Shown here: positions 41,226 to 47,912 of the stretch, in pieces | How positions within the stretch are numbered: the stretch's first letter is position 1 | How the letters are laid out: each line of letters starts with the position of its first letter | Source of the DNA: a virus | Virus record (IMG/VR): IMGVR_UViG_3300037340_000128 | Span: 1-51,934 of that record | Strand: one strand, 5' to 3' | Length of the DNA: 51,934 nucleotides | Notes under the pieces: generated by a model | The model's input: only the letters and a program-made list of their open reading frames with translations | The model's database searches: none | Told to the model about the DNA's origin: nothing | Made by a program: the position numbers and the translations under genes

Positions 41226-42122
41226 ATGGCGCATGTGAACTTCGCCGAACTGCGGAACATTCCCATCGCTTCGGTTTTGACCCATTACGGGGTCGAAGTC
41301 CGCAAGCGCAACCAGACGGAACTCGTGGCATCCTGCCCCTTCCCTTCGCATAAGGATTCGGCGCACCAGAAAGACACCTTGGCGATCTCACTCGAAAAGA
41401 ACCGATGGTACTGCCATTCGGATTCTTGCCGGGCGGCATCGAACAAACCCAAAGGCGGGGACTGCATTGATGTCGTCGCCATGATGGAGAATCTGACCCC
41501 CTTGGATGCGGCGAAGAAGTTGGCGGAGCTGTTTGGCGGAAATCCGCAACCGGCAAAACTAAACAACGTGAACGGGGACACCCCCCACCCCCCTTCAAAG
41601 GGAAATCCTCCCCTCGCCTTCCAACTGAAGGGATTAGACCCCGATCATCCGTTCATCCGTGAACGGGGGATCTCACTTGAGACTGCAATGGCCTTCGGAG
41701 TGGGATTTTTCCCCGGCAAAGGGAGCATGGCGAACCGCGTCTGCTTCCCCATCCATGAAGACGGCAAGCTCATCGGCTATGCCGGACGGACTATTTTGCC
41801 CGTTTCGGAAGCGAACCCGAAATGGATGCTCCCGAAAGGCCTTGTCCGTTCGTTCCTCTACGGGATTGATCGGTGCGAACCCGCAAAGCCGCTCACGCTC
41901 GTTGAAAGCCCGTGGGCCGTTCTCTGGCTCTCCCAATACCAGATCCAAGCCGCGGCCCTCATCGCCTGCGTGATGACTGAAGCGCAGGAAAAGAGGTTGG
42001 AGCCGTTCCATGCCATTACCGTGGCGATGGACAACGATTCCGCCGGAAGGGAGGCGGCCGAAAAGATAGTTGCCCGACTGAAACCCAAGCACCAGGTCAG
42101 GAAAGCGTTCCTGAACGAATAG
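41226..42122 (+). CDS. DNA primase (CHC2 zinc finger and TOPRIM)
   Basis: A 298-residue protein. The CHC2 finger has Cys37, His42, Cys63 and Cys68 (CPFPSHKDS ... WYCHSDSC). The TOPRIM part has the acidic motif LTLVESPWAVLWL and AMDNDSAGREAAEKIVARL, where Asp-x-Asp binds metal. Between them is HPFIRERGISLETAMAFGVG, typical of DnaG-type primases. It is half the length of bacterial DnaG and has no helicase-interaction domain. It lacks a strong ribosome site and may be coupled to the preceding gene. A terminator follows. Confidence 0.85.
   Translation: MAHVNFAELRNIPIASVLTHYGVEVRKRNQTELVASCPFPSHKDSAHQKDTLAISLEKNRWYCHSDSCRAASNKPKGGDCIDVVAMMENLTPLDAAKKLAELFGGNPQPAKLNNVNGDTPHPPSKGNPPLAFQLKGLDPDHPFIRERGISLETAMAFGVGFFPGKGSMANRVCFPIHEDGKLIGYAGRTILPVSEANPKWMLPKGLVRSFLYGIDRCEPAKPLTLVESPWAVLWLSQYQIQAAALIACVMTEAQEKRLEPFHAITVAMDNDSAGREAAEKIVARLKPKHQVRKAFLNE
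41536..41547. repeat. Palindrome GCGGAAATCCGC, copy 9
   Basis: Exact copy, AA centre, followed by AA, inside the primase gene where it encodes GGNPQ. Confidence 0.85.
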
Positions 42123-42126
42123 ATTT

Positions 42127-42159
42127 AACCCCCGCACACTCGCGGGGGTTCGTTTTTTT
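42127..42159 (+). terminator. Rho-independent terminator after primase
   Basis: AACCCCCGC (42127-42135) pairs with GCGGGGGTT (42142-42150), followed by CG and seven T. Ends the primase transcript. Confidence 0.9.
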
Positions 42160-42170
42160 GAAAGGAAAAG

Positions 42171-42371
42171 ATGGACACGAAGGAACTCTTGAAGATGGAG
42201 GCCGCTGTCAAAGACGCGCGGCAAAAAGTGAAGGATGAGCTGGTGGCGAAAGCCGAAGCCACGCTCGCGGAGTTGCGGGTGATCGGATTCGACTACCACT
42301 TGGCAGAGAACGGCAAGACGAAGATCGGACGGCCGAGAAAGGAGAAGGCGGATGGGATACCGAAAGCGTAG
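42171..42371 (+). CDS. Small helical protein with AT-hook-like end
   Basis: A 66-residue protein starting MDTKELLKMEAAVKDARQKV, one long charged helix followed by a beta part and GRPRKEK, an AT-hook-like sequence. GAAAGGAAAAG precedes the ATG. It follows a terminator, so it needs its own promoter or readthrough. It may bind DNA. Confidence 0.6.
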   Translation: MDTKELLKMEAAVKDARQKVKDELVAKAEATLAELRVIGFDYHLAENGKTKIGRPRKEKADGIPKA

Positions 42372-42513
42372 GTGGGGCAGTCGACCGAGGGCGCATCCGG
42401 CGCGGTGGAACCTTCAGCACGGGGAGCGGCCGGAAAAAGACAAACCCAAGCCAACGTGGGATGCCAAAAACCCGCGTCCGGCGGACAAAAGGCCGAGAGG
42501 ATGGTTCTTCTGA
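42352..42513 (+). CDS. 53-residue very basic protein
   Basis: Frame starting MGYRKRRWGSRPRAHPARWN and ending RPRGWFF, with about 30 percent Lys/Arg and many Pro. AAGGAG lies at a normal distance, and it overlaps the preceding gene by 20 bases. It ends just before a terminator, whereas the other long frame here runs through that terminator. Probably nucleic-acid binding; not recognised. Confidence 0.5.
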   Translation: MGYRKRRWGSRPRAHPARWNLQHGERPEKDKPKPTWDAKNPRPADKRPRGWFF

Positions 42514-42521
42514 AGATTCAA

Positions 42522-42552
42522 GCCCCCGATTGCGGAAAACCGCGACGGGGGC
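42522..42552 (+). terminator. Terminator-like GC-rich hairpin
   Basis: GCCCCCG (42522-42528) pairs with CGGGGGC (42546-42552) around an inner TGCGG/CCGCG stem, followed by TTTGTT. The inner stem is a degenerate relative of the dispersed palindrome. Confidence 0.65.
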
Positions 42553-42556
42553 TTTG

Positions 42557-42742
42557 TTACGGTAACTTTCCGAAGTCCTGATGCTTCAGTTTTGCATCTA
42601 TGCGCTCGTCGATGTACCTGTCAATTAAGTCCCTCAATTCGCGGCGCTGTTCCAATGTATCGGTTACAAGTTCATTGGATTTTTGAACCCGCCGAATGTG
42701 GTTATCCAACGCAGAGATAAAAGCATCTAGTGTGGCACTCAT
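42557..42742 (-). CDS. Small helical protein
   Basis: A 61-residue protein starting MSATLDAFISALDNHIRRVQ, all helical with a charged coiled region (TLEQRRELRDLIDRYIDERI). Not recognised. Weak ribosome site. Confidence 0.5.
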   Translation of the reverse strand: MSATLDAFISALDNHIRRVQKSNELVTDTLEQRRELRDLIDRYIDERIDAKLKHQDFGKLP

Positions 42743-42783
42743 ACAGCCATTGTACCGCGCGCCCTTCGTGTTTCCACGAAAAG

Positions 42784-42981
42784 TTACTTCTTCTCAGTGC
42801 TTTTGTCGTCGTCTTCCTTCTTGTCTGCGTCAAGCTGCTCGCCTTCCCGGCCCTTATAGTACGGAGCGGTGTCAGGATGATTGACGGGAATGTCGACCAA
42901 AGCAGCAGTCTCGACGACACCCTTCTTAGCGTCATCTTGCCCCTGCTTGTAGTCCTTGCGATCGTTGTCGGTAATGCTCAT
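42784..42981 (-). CDS. Small acidic protein
   Basis: A 65-residue protein starting MSITDNDRKDYKQGQDDAKK and ending in a Lys/Asp/Glu run. The start at 42981 is preferred over a longer frame because the preceding residues look non-coding. The DYKQGQDDAKKG pattern is common in short bacterial proteins of unknown function. Confidence 0.5.
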   Translation of the reverse strand: MSITDNDRKDYKQGQDDAKKGVVETAALVDIPVNHPDTAPYYKGREGEQLDADKKEDDDKSTEKK

Positions 42982-43035
42982 TGGAACCCCCAACAGATAG
43001 ACGCCCACTGTACAGCCTTTGTTGCAGAATGATTT

Positions 43036-43068
43036 ATCCCCGCTCCAGTCACAAGGTGAAGCGGGGAT
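43036..43068 (-). terminator. GC-rich stem-loop after the methylase gene
   Basis: ATCCCCGC (43036-43043) pairs perfectly with GCGGGGAT (43061-43068). The U run on the minus side is poor (AAATCATTC). It lies just beyond the methylase stop. Confidence 0.5.
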
Positions 43069-43076
43069 TCGTTATT

Positions 43077-43856
43077 TCACGTCTTCACCGGCTTAATCCA
43101 GAGGACTTCGGTTCGCTTTCGCGCGCCATCTGCTAGACTTGAACGCTCGATACGCTTCCATCCCTTGTATAGAGAGTTATAGAGTGAGGACGGGTAGCCG
43201 CTAAGGAGAACGTTGCCCTGAACCCCGCGCAATTCCTTGGAGAGTTGGACGTGCTGACGGTCGGTCATTTCGAAGCGATACGCCTTGTTCTTGATGCCGA
43301 CGCGAGTCGAATGAACATACGGCGGATCGACGTAATGCAATGTCTTGGCGGTATCGTGCGCCTTGATAACCTGGATGGCTGGACGATTTTCAATCACTAC
43401 GCCACGCAGGCGTTCGACCAGTTCGGGCAGCACGTCGGCATAATTCTTCCAATCGTGTGCCGGCGTGGTCCCGCTTCGGTTGCTGTTGGCCCGAAAGCCG
43501 CTCTTGCGTCGAATCGAATCTGAACCGAACCCAATGTAGCTTTTGATGATGGTCCTTCGTGCACGTTCGAGTGGATTCGATGACTCATCATATGCTCCAA
43601 GAAACTCCTCTCTGGCGAAGGGCGTCAGCGTTAGAGCGTCTCTAAGAGATTCGCCGTCATCACGCATGACCCTAAATACATTTACGACTTCGCCGTCCAA
43701 ATCGTTGTAGATCTCGGCGTAGCTTTTTGGCTTTCGCAAAAGCACGCTCGCCGCACCGCCAAATGATTCCGTGTAGATTCGATGCTCTGGAAAGTGGAAG
43801 ATAATCCACGGGGCAAGTATCCATTTGCCGCCATGGTAACGAAGTGCTGGTCTCAT
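43077..43856 (-). CDS. dam: DNA adenine methylase (D12 class)
   Basis: A 259-residue protein with RYHGGKWILAPWI at the N-terminus, the AdoMet motif ESFGGAAS (30-37) and the catalytic DPPY (177-180). YIGFGSD and LLSGYPSSLYNSLY are further family features. It should methylate adenine N6; the target (GATC or another) cannot be read from sequence alone. No cognate nuclease is adjacent, so it is an orphan, probably protecting phage DNA or tuning expression. The leader has TAGGTCGAAAAC 23 bases before the ATG. Confidence 0.9.
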   Translation of the reverse strand: MRPALRYHGGKWILAPWIIFHFPEHRIYTESFGGAASVLLRKPKSYAEIYNDLDGEVVNVFRVMRDDGESLRDALTLTPFAREEFLGAYDESSNPLERARRTIIKSYIGFGSDSIRRKSGFRANSNRSGTTPAHDWKNYADVLPELVERLRGVVIENRPAIQVIKAHDTAKTLHYVDPPYVHSTRVGIKNKAYRFEMTDRQHVQLSKELRGVQGNVLLSGYPSSLYNSLYKGWKRIERSSLADGARKRTEVLWIKPVKT

Positions 43857-43918
43857 TGTTGTTGAATTAGTTTTCGACCTAATAGGTTAATGAAAGCACG
43901 CTGATAGAAAGAGTCAAC

Positions 43919-43943
43919 CCCCGCAGTCCAGAAGCCAGCGGGG
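43919..43943 (-). terminator. GC-rich stem-loop after the gene at 43958
   Basis: CCCCGC (43919-43924) pairs with GCGGGG (43938-43943). Same stem sequence as the hairpins at 42127, 42522 and 43036. U run weak (GGTTGACTCTTTC). Confidence 0.45.
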
Positions 43944-43957
43944 ATGGAGTGTAGATC

Positions 43958-44221
43958 TCAGTATTCTTCGGGAAGCAATACCGTGGTGGTTGCGCGGTCA
44001 GCTTCAGTGATAACCCATACTTTCCCGGCACCAACGGGATAGACTGACATAATCCGCCAACCGTTCTTCAGTGACAGCTCGTTTTCTTGAGCGTCCTCTG
44101 AGGGAACTTCGCCCCAATCCCCGCTAGCGTGCCTGCCTAACAACTCGTTGACTTGTCCCGTCGTAAGAATCTTAGCGGCACCCGCGGTGGTGAAGATAGC
44201 CCCAAGGCTAAACTTTTTCAT
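43958..44221 (-). CDS. Small plasmid/phage protein (mis-named type I RM subunit family)
   Basis: An 87-residue protein starting MKKFSLGAIFTTAGAAKILT, with RHASGDWGEVPSEDAQENEL, GWRIMSVYPV and WVITEADRATTTVLLPEEY. This family is widespread on plasmids and phages and is often labelled as a type I restriction subunit without reason; its function is unknown. The leader has AAAGGTCGAAACAAAT about 29 bases before the ATG. Confidence 0.65.
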   Translation of the reverse strand: MKKFSLGAIFTTAGAAKILTTGQVNELLGRHASGDWGEVPSEDAQENELSLKNGWRIMSVYPVGAGKVWVITEADRATTTVLLPEEY

Positions 44222-44331
44222 TGGCTTTGATTGATTAATTTGTTTCGACCTTTGGCGAGCGAGGGTTTCCGTTTTCGCTCTTACAAGTCACGCATCCGAA
44301 GCCCGGAAGCGGGTCAACCGAGTCGGCGACG

Positions 44332-44358
44332 TTGACGCGCGAGGGCGGAGGATATAAT
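44332..44358 (+). promoter_or_regulatory. Candidate sigma70-type promoter TTGACG-15-TATAAT
   Basis: TTGACG (44332-44337) and a perfect TATAAT (44353-44358) with a short 15-base spacer. It would give a leader of about 45 bases for the first secreted paralogue. An extended -10 nearer the gene is an alternative. Confidence 0.5.
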
Positions 44359-44397
44359 TGCGGGACGTGAGCGAAACGTATTAGCTACCGATTCTGA

Positions 44398-44403
44398 TAA
44401 CAT
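44398..44403 (+). promoter_or_regulatory. Extended -10 TGATAACAT, leaderless start
   Basis: TGA-TAACAT ends 7 bases before the ATG at 44411, matching the arrangement of the two paralogues downstream. Confidence 0.5.
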
Positions 44404-44410
44404 CTCAAGC

Positions 44411-44788
44411 ATGCGGATCAGATTCCTCACTTTGTGTTTTCTGCTGCTTTCTGGATTTCAACTGAGCGCTGAATTATTGGTGAAACAATACCGAGAACAG
44501 ATCAAATCCACCGACGCCGCCGTGCTTACATTTGTAAAGCTATATGTGCAAGGCCTTGGCGACGGAATTATTTGGGCTAACTCAGAAGTCGAAACGCAGA
44601 TGTCGAAACATCTCTTCTGTCAACCAACCAAGCTCGCCTTGACGCAGTCCAATTATCTGAACATCCTTGATCGCCAGATAGAATATTCGAAAACTCTTTT
44701 CACCGAGGCCGAACTTGAAAAAGCCCCAATAGGTTTTTTCCTGTTGAAAGGACTAGTGGACACGTTCCCCTGCCCGAAGGGAAAGTAG
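44411..44788 (+). CDS. Secreted Rap1a/Tai-like protein, paralogue 1
   Basis: A 125-residue protein with a signal peptide (MRIRFLTLCFLLLSGFQLSA) and a helical domain like the Rap1a/Tai immunity family: LYVQGLGDGIIWANSE, LFCQPTKLALTQSNYLNILD, and a C-terminal GLVDTFPCPKGK. The two Cys (FCQP and FPCP) probably form a disulphide. Rap1a proteins protect the periplasm from type VI amidase toxins; this role is not shown here. First of three tandem copies. No ribosome site; a -10 box lies 7 bases before the ATG. Confidence 0.65.
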   Translation: MRIRFLTLCFLLLSGFQLSAELLVKQYREQIKSTDAAVLTFVKLYVQGLGDGIIWANSEVETQMSKHLFCQPTKLALTQSNYLNILDRQIEYSKTLFTEAELEKAPIGFFLLKGLVDTFPCPKGK

Positions 44789-44845
44789 GCGGAGGCGGAG
44801 CTGCGGAGCACGAAAGTGCGGAGCGCGGAGCCGGAGCAAATCTGA

Positions 44846-44851
44846 TAGAAT
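44846..44851 (+). promoter_or_regulatory. Extended -10 TGATAGAAT, leaderless start
   Basis: TGA-TAGAAT ends 8 bases before the ATG at 44860. Part of an intergenic segment repeated before the third paralogue. Confidence 0.6.
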
Positions 44852-44859
44852 GCCCGGAC

Positions 44860-45228
44860 ATGCGGACCCGACGAGCAGTCTTATGCTTTTTGATTATCAG
44901 TGCGATTGAGGTAAAAGCTGAGATCAGCGTGAAGACGTATCGAGAGAGGATGGCTTCAGACAACAAAGCACTGGTAGAACTGACGAAACGATATATCAGG
45001 GGTCTCGGAGAAGGAATGGAATGGGCCAATGGAGAGGCCACGAATAGGAAAACGCCTCTGTTTTGTGCACCTGACATGGCTCTTGGCACGGAGAATTTCA
45101 TAGATATCCTCAACCAGGAAATCAAAAGGATGTCACCTCTAGAAACGGCAGCGGAGCTTGAGGAAACGTTTATAGGTTTACTACTGATGGACGGATTGCA
45201 GAGAGTGTTTCCTTGTAAACACAAATAG
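44860..45228 (+). CDS. Secreted Rap1a/Tai-like protein, paralogue 2
   Basis: A 122-residue protein with a signal peptide (MRTRRAVLCFLIISAIEVKA) and the same domain as its neighbours: RYIRGLGEGMEWANGE, LFCAPDMALGTENFIDILNQ and LQRVFPCKHK. Both Cys are kept. It differs strongly from paralogue 1 in sequence, so the duplication is not recent. Apparently leaderless. Confidence 0.65.
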   Translation: MRTRRAVLCFLIISAIEVKAEISVKTYRERMASDNKALVELTKRYIRGLGEGMEWANGEATNRKTPLFCAPDMALGTENFIDILNQEIKRMSPLETAAELEETFIGLLLMDGLQRVFPCKHK

Positions 45229-45268
45229 CGAAGGCGGGGCTGCGGAACGCGGAGCCGAGCACCTTTGA

Positions 45269-45274
45269 TAGAAT
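45269..45274 (+). promoter_or_regulatory. Extended -10 TGATAGAAT, leaderless start
   Basis: TGA-TAGAAT ends 7 bases before the ATG at 45282. An earlier in-frame ATG overlaps the -10 box itself and so cannot be in the mRNA. Confidence 0.6.
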
Positions 45275-45281
45275 GCCCCGC

Positions 45282-45644
45282 ATGCGGACACTCGTGGTGA
45301 TGGCGTGCTTTCTGGCTCTCGGTGCGTTCGAGGCAAGGGCCGATTACAAGGTGAAGGACTATAAGTTCATGATGGCTTCGACGGACAAAAATGTGGTCTT
45401 TGTGATGAGGACATTTGTCAACGGCCTCGGCGCTGGAATCGCATGGGCCAACACTGCGAGCGAAGAGAAACTGTATTGCCAGCCTCCGCAGCTGGCCTTG
45501 GCCGTCGAGAACTACATAGATATCATCAACCGCCAGATCGCGAAGTTCGCTAAAAAAGAGACCGAATCCAAGCTGGAAGATGAGTACGTAGGGTTAATGC
45601 TGATGATGGGCCTCACGGAAACATTCCCCTGCGGCTCGAAATAA
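45282..45644 (+). CDS. Secreted Rap1a/Tai-like protein, paralogue 3
   Basis: A 120-residue protein with a signal peptide (MRTLVVMACFLALGAFEARA) and the shared domain: TFVNGLGAGIAWANTA, LYCQPPQLALAVENYIDIIN and LTETFPCGSK. The ATG at 45282 is chosen because it aligns with the starts of the other two and lies just downstream of the -10 box. The segment before it is nearly the same as before paralogue 2. Confidence 0.65.
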   Translation: MRTLVVMACFLALGAFEARADYKVKDYKFMMASTDKNVVFVMRTFVNGLGAGIAWANTASEEKLYCQPPQLALAVENYIDIINRQIAKFAKKETESKLEDEYVGLMLMMGLTETFPCGSK

Positions 45645-45656
45645 TTGTAGATGGTG

Positions 45657-45662
45657 TAGAAT
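45657..45662 (+). promoter_or_regulatory. -10 element TAGAAT
   Basis: TG-TAGAAT, 6 bases before a TTG and 33 bases before an ATG, both in frame for the next gene. The same hexamer as for the neighbours. Confidence 0.45.
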
Positions 45663-45668
45663 CTTTCC

Positions 45669-45896
45669 TTGGACTTCCACTTTCACATCCCGCTTATGTC
45701 ATGGCAGCACCTCTTGTGGCTCATCGGAGGAGCGTTGATCGGGGCCGTGATTACGCTGGTCGTATTCCATTTCGTCAAACACCGCATGGAAAACCGCAGC
45801 ATTGAAATACAAGCGAGTCACATCAAGGACTTGGAAAATACAGTCGCGGAGCTTAGGAAAAAGAGAGATGAGCTTATGGATCGACTAGAAAAGTAG
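45669..45896 (+). CDS. Membrane-anchored coiled-coil protein
   Basis: A 66- to 75-residue protein: one transmembrane helix (LLWLIGGALIGAVITLVVF) and a coiled tail (ASHIKDLENTVAELRKKRDE). It starts either at TTG 45669, leaderless, or at ATG 45696 (MSWQHLL). It overlaps the 3' end of the oppositely directed ATPase gene by 23 bases. Function unknown. Confidence 0.5.
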   Translation: MDFHFHIPLMSWQHLLWLIGGALIGAVITLVVFHFVKHRMENRSIEIQASHIKDLENTVAELRKKRDELMDRLEK

Positions 45897-47130
45897 CCAC
45901 GCTATCCATCACCTGCTTGCGAGAGACGCTGTAGCGGGTGCGGGATTCGTGGAGAGCTTTTTCAAACGCCCGTTTCTGCGCCTTCCTGCCTTTCACGTTG
46001 ACTTTGAGCTGCGGCGGAGCTTTGAGCAGATCGACTTCGGGGCGGTCGGATTCGTTGAACGTCCGGCAGTAGAACTGATAGCGCGGAAGCTCCGTGATCT
46101 GTGAGGGGAAATATAGCTTTTCGTCGTTCCAGTTTTTTATCATCGTCTCTGCATCGTCGCCCGAACAGTTGAAAACGATCTGCGTGGCCGCGTTCGTCAG
46201 GATGTCGTGCATGAAATTCACTTGGTAGAAGCCCTGGAAGGCCGTACAGAGGGATATGCCGTACTTCCTCGCCTCGGCTAGCAGGGTTCCAAACCTGCCG
46301 CCGTGTACTGCATTCTGGGCTTCGTCAGCCACGATAAGGAAAGGCGGACGGGTTGCCTGTCCCTCGCGCTTTAAGGCAGCGATGCTGAACATGGAAATTA
46401 TGAGGGAGTAGAGAATGCCAGCCGTCTCCTCGCCCAATGCCCCTTTTGAGAGGCGACAGATGATAATCTTTCCAGAGTTCATCGCGTGCAAGAGATCAAG
46501 CGATTCGTGCCAGCCGACGATCGAAAGGATGTTGGGACGCATGAGCTTCGCCACTTTGTTGACCGCGGGCATGAAGGTATCTTGGTTTCGCATCGAGCTG
46601 ATGAGCTTTTGGAACAGTTTCACGAAGGGGTTTACGGAGGCATCGAGTAGGCCATCCCGGTAGGATTCGTCCAAGAGGAATCGGAACACATGCACGAGCG
46701 TCGGGTCTTTTACCTTCTCGCATACCGCGTCGAGGTCGTTGCGGACGTTGTAGGGCGTGGCGTTGCCCCACGCGCTATCGCTGCCAGCCAGGGCTTTTAA
46801 GATCGTGAGGCAGGTTTCCTTCGCAAGCTCCAATTCTTCTGGGTCGGTGAAGTAAAGCGGATTAAATTGCGGATTGCTGTCGGCATCGGGATCAATGAAG
46901 ATAATGTCCTCGCGGCGGTTCTTGGGGATCAGGAGGGGAAGCCGGTTGGCCGTATCGCCGTGCGGATCGCAAAACAAGCCACCGTATCCTTGGGATACGA
47001 AATCAACGAAGATGTTTTCGAGAAGCGAAGATTTGCCCGCGCCAGAACCACCGATGATATTAATATGCCGCGCGGGGTCGATGCGGTAAGATGCGCCGCC
47101 GATAGACTTTGTGCCAATGGTTATATTCAT
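45874..47130 (-). CDS. Conjugation-type ATPase (VirD4/HerA-like)
   Basis: A 418-residue P-loop ATPase. ITIGTKSIGGASYRIDPARH leads into Walker A GGSGAGKS; GLFCDPHGDTANRLPLLIP and IIFIDPDADSNPQFNPLY are typical of type IV secretion coupling proteins and HerA helicases. Walker B is FLIVADEAQN, followed by GTLLAEARKYGISLCTAFQG. The start at 47130 has GGAG before it; the frame is open for 20 more codons. No transmembrane segment, so it is a soluble form. It sits with a second ATPase and a replication-relaxation protein. Confidence 0.75.
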   Translation of the reverse strand: MNITIGTKSIGGASYRIDPARHINIIGGSGAGKSSLLENIFVDFVSQGYGGLFCDPHGDTANRLPLLIPKNRREDIIFIDPDADSNPQFNPLYFTDPEELELAKETCLTILKALAGSDSAWGNATPYNVRNDLDAVCEKVKDPTLVHVFRFLLDESYRDGLLDASVNPFVKLFQKLISSMRNQDTFMPAVNKVAKLMRPNILSIVGWHESLDLLHAMNSGKIIICRLSKGALGEETAGILYSLIISMFSIAALKREGQATRPPFLIVADEAQNAVHGGRFGTLLAEARKYGISLCTAFQGFYQVNFMHDILTNAATQIVFNCSGDDAETMIKNWNDEKLYFPSQITELPRYQFYCRTFNESDRPEVDLLKAPPQLKVNVKGRKAQKRAFEKALHESRTRYSVSRKQVMDSVATFLVDP

Positions 47131-47237
47131 CCCAGCTCCGAACCCCATAGGGAGAACGCCCAGCGGGGTTCGGGACGTGGGCATATGCAAGAACCAATGT
47201 CCTTGCCCCGCGCCTTACGGCGGCGATTATATTCAGT

Positions 47238-47912
47238 TTAACTTTCTGGTTTCAAAATGGAATACGCGCGGTCTTCGTAGTTATGCGGCGTTGCCCAAAT
47301 CTTGCCGGTGGGATTTTGCTTGAACAGGGTTTCGGTAGTGAACCAGAGCTTGGTGGTGTCGAGATTTTCGTGGACGCACTGCGCCAAGACATTTTCCACG
47401 CGTTTTTCGGTGGGCAAGATGAAATAGGAACGGGGGAACGTTGCATTGTAGTCGCGGAGTTTGTCGATCGTAAGGGGATTCTGCAGGACATACTCGAACG
47501 GCGTCCATGTGCCATCGAGGTTGAAAAAGAGGTCGGGGACTTCGCCGTGAAAGTCCTTTTGTAAATCCGCCCGCCAGCGCCGGATTTCACCCGGAAAGTT
47601 GGCGGCGAAAATCATCTGGCAGTTCGTGATCCCGATTTCGTGAGGGATTTGGTTCGTGGCCTTGCGGCCGATGTACCACTTGCGCGTGAGGTATCCCCGC
47701 TCGATGCACTTCAACGCACCTTTTTCGGTAAGGAAGTACAACCACGGGGAAAAGTCGTTCTGCCGCGCCTTGCCCAAAAGCCCGGCGTCGTAAAAACGCT
47801 CCAGCCGGACATAGACGGTTATCTGTTTCCTGCCGGTAACGAGCTGGACTTGGGTGGGCGTGAGGTAGACGTATTTGGAAAACGCTTCCCAGAACAAATC
47901 ATCCTTCGGCAT
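47238..47912 (-). CDS. Replication-relaxation family protein
   Basis: A protein of about 224 residues starting MPKDDLFWEAFSKYVYLTPT. The N-terminus is a winged helix (YLTPTQVQLVTGRKQITVYV, DAGLLGKARQ); the rest includes RKATNQIPHEIGITNCQMIF, GEVPDLFFNLDGTWTPFEYV and a PD-(D/E)xK-like middle. This matches the replication-relaxation family found on mobile elements next to coupling-type ATPases. The start is ambiguous: 47984 would give 24 more residues but overlap the next gene by 86 bases. Confidence 0.65.
   Translation of the reverse strand: MPKDDLFWEAFSKYVYLTPTQVQLVTGRKQITVYVRLERFYDAGLLGKARQNDFSPWLYFLTEKGALKCIERGYLTRKWYIGRKATNQIPHEIGITNCQMIFAANFPGEIRRWRADLQKDFHGEVPDLFFNLDGTWTPFEYVLQNPLTIDKLRDYNATFPRSYFILPTEKRVENVLAQCVHENLDTTKLWFTTETLFKQNPTGKIWATPHNYEDRAYSILKPES

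Noticed and set aside
42372-42581. Plus-strand frame of 69 codons after the AT-hook-like gene
   Set aside because: It runs through the terminator hairpin at 42522-42552 and has no ribosome site, unlike the overlapping basic frame at 42352.
43077-43856. Restriction-modification system with the Dam methylase
   Set aside because: Neighbouring genes show no restriction nuclease; the 87-residue neighbour belongs to a family mislabelled as a type I subunit. Both HNH genes are in other operons.
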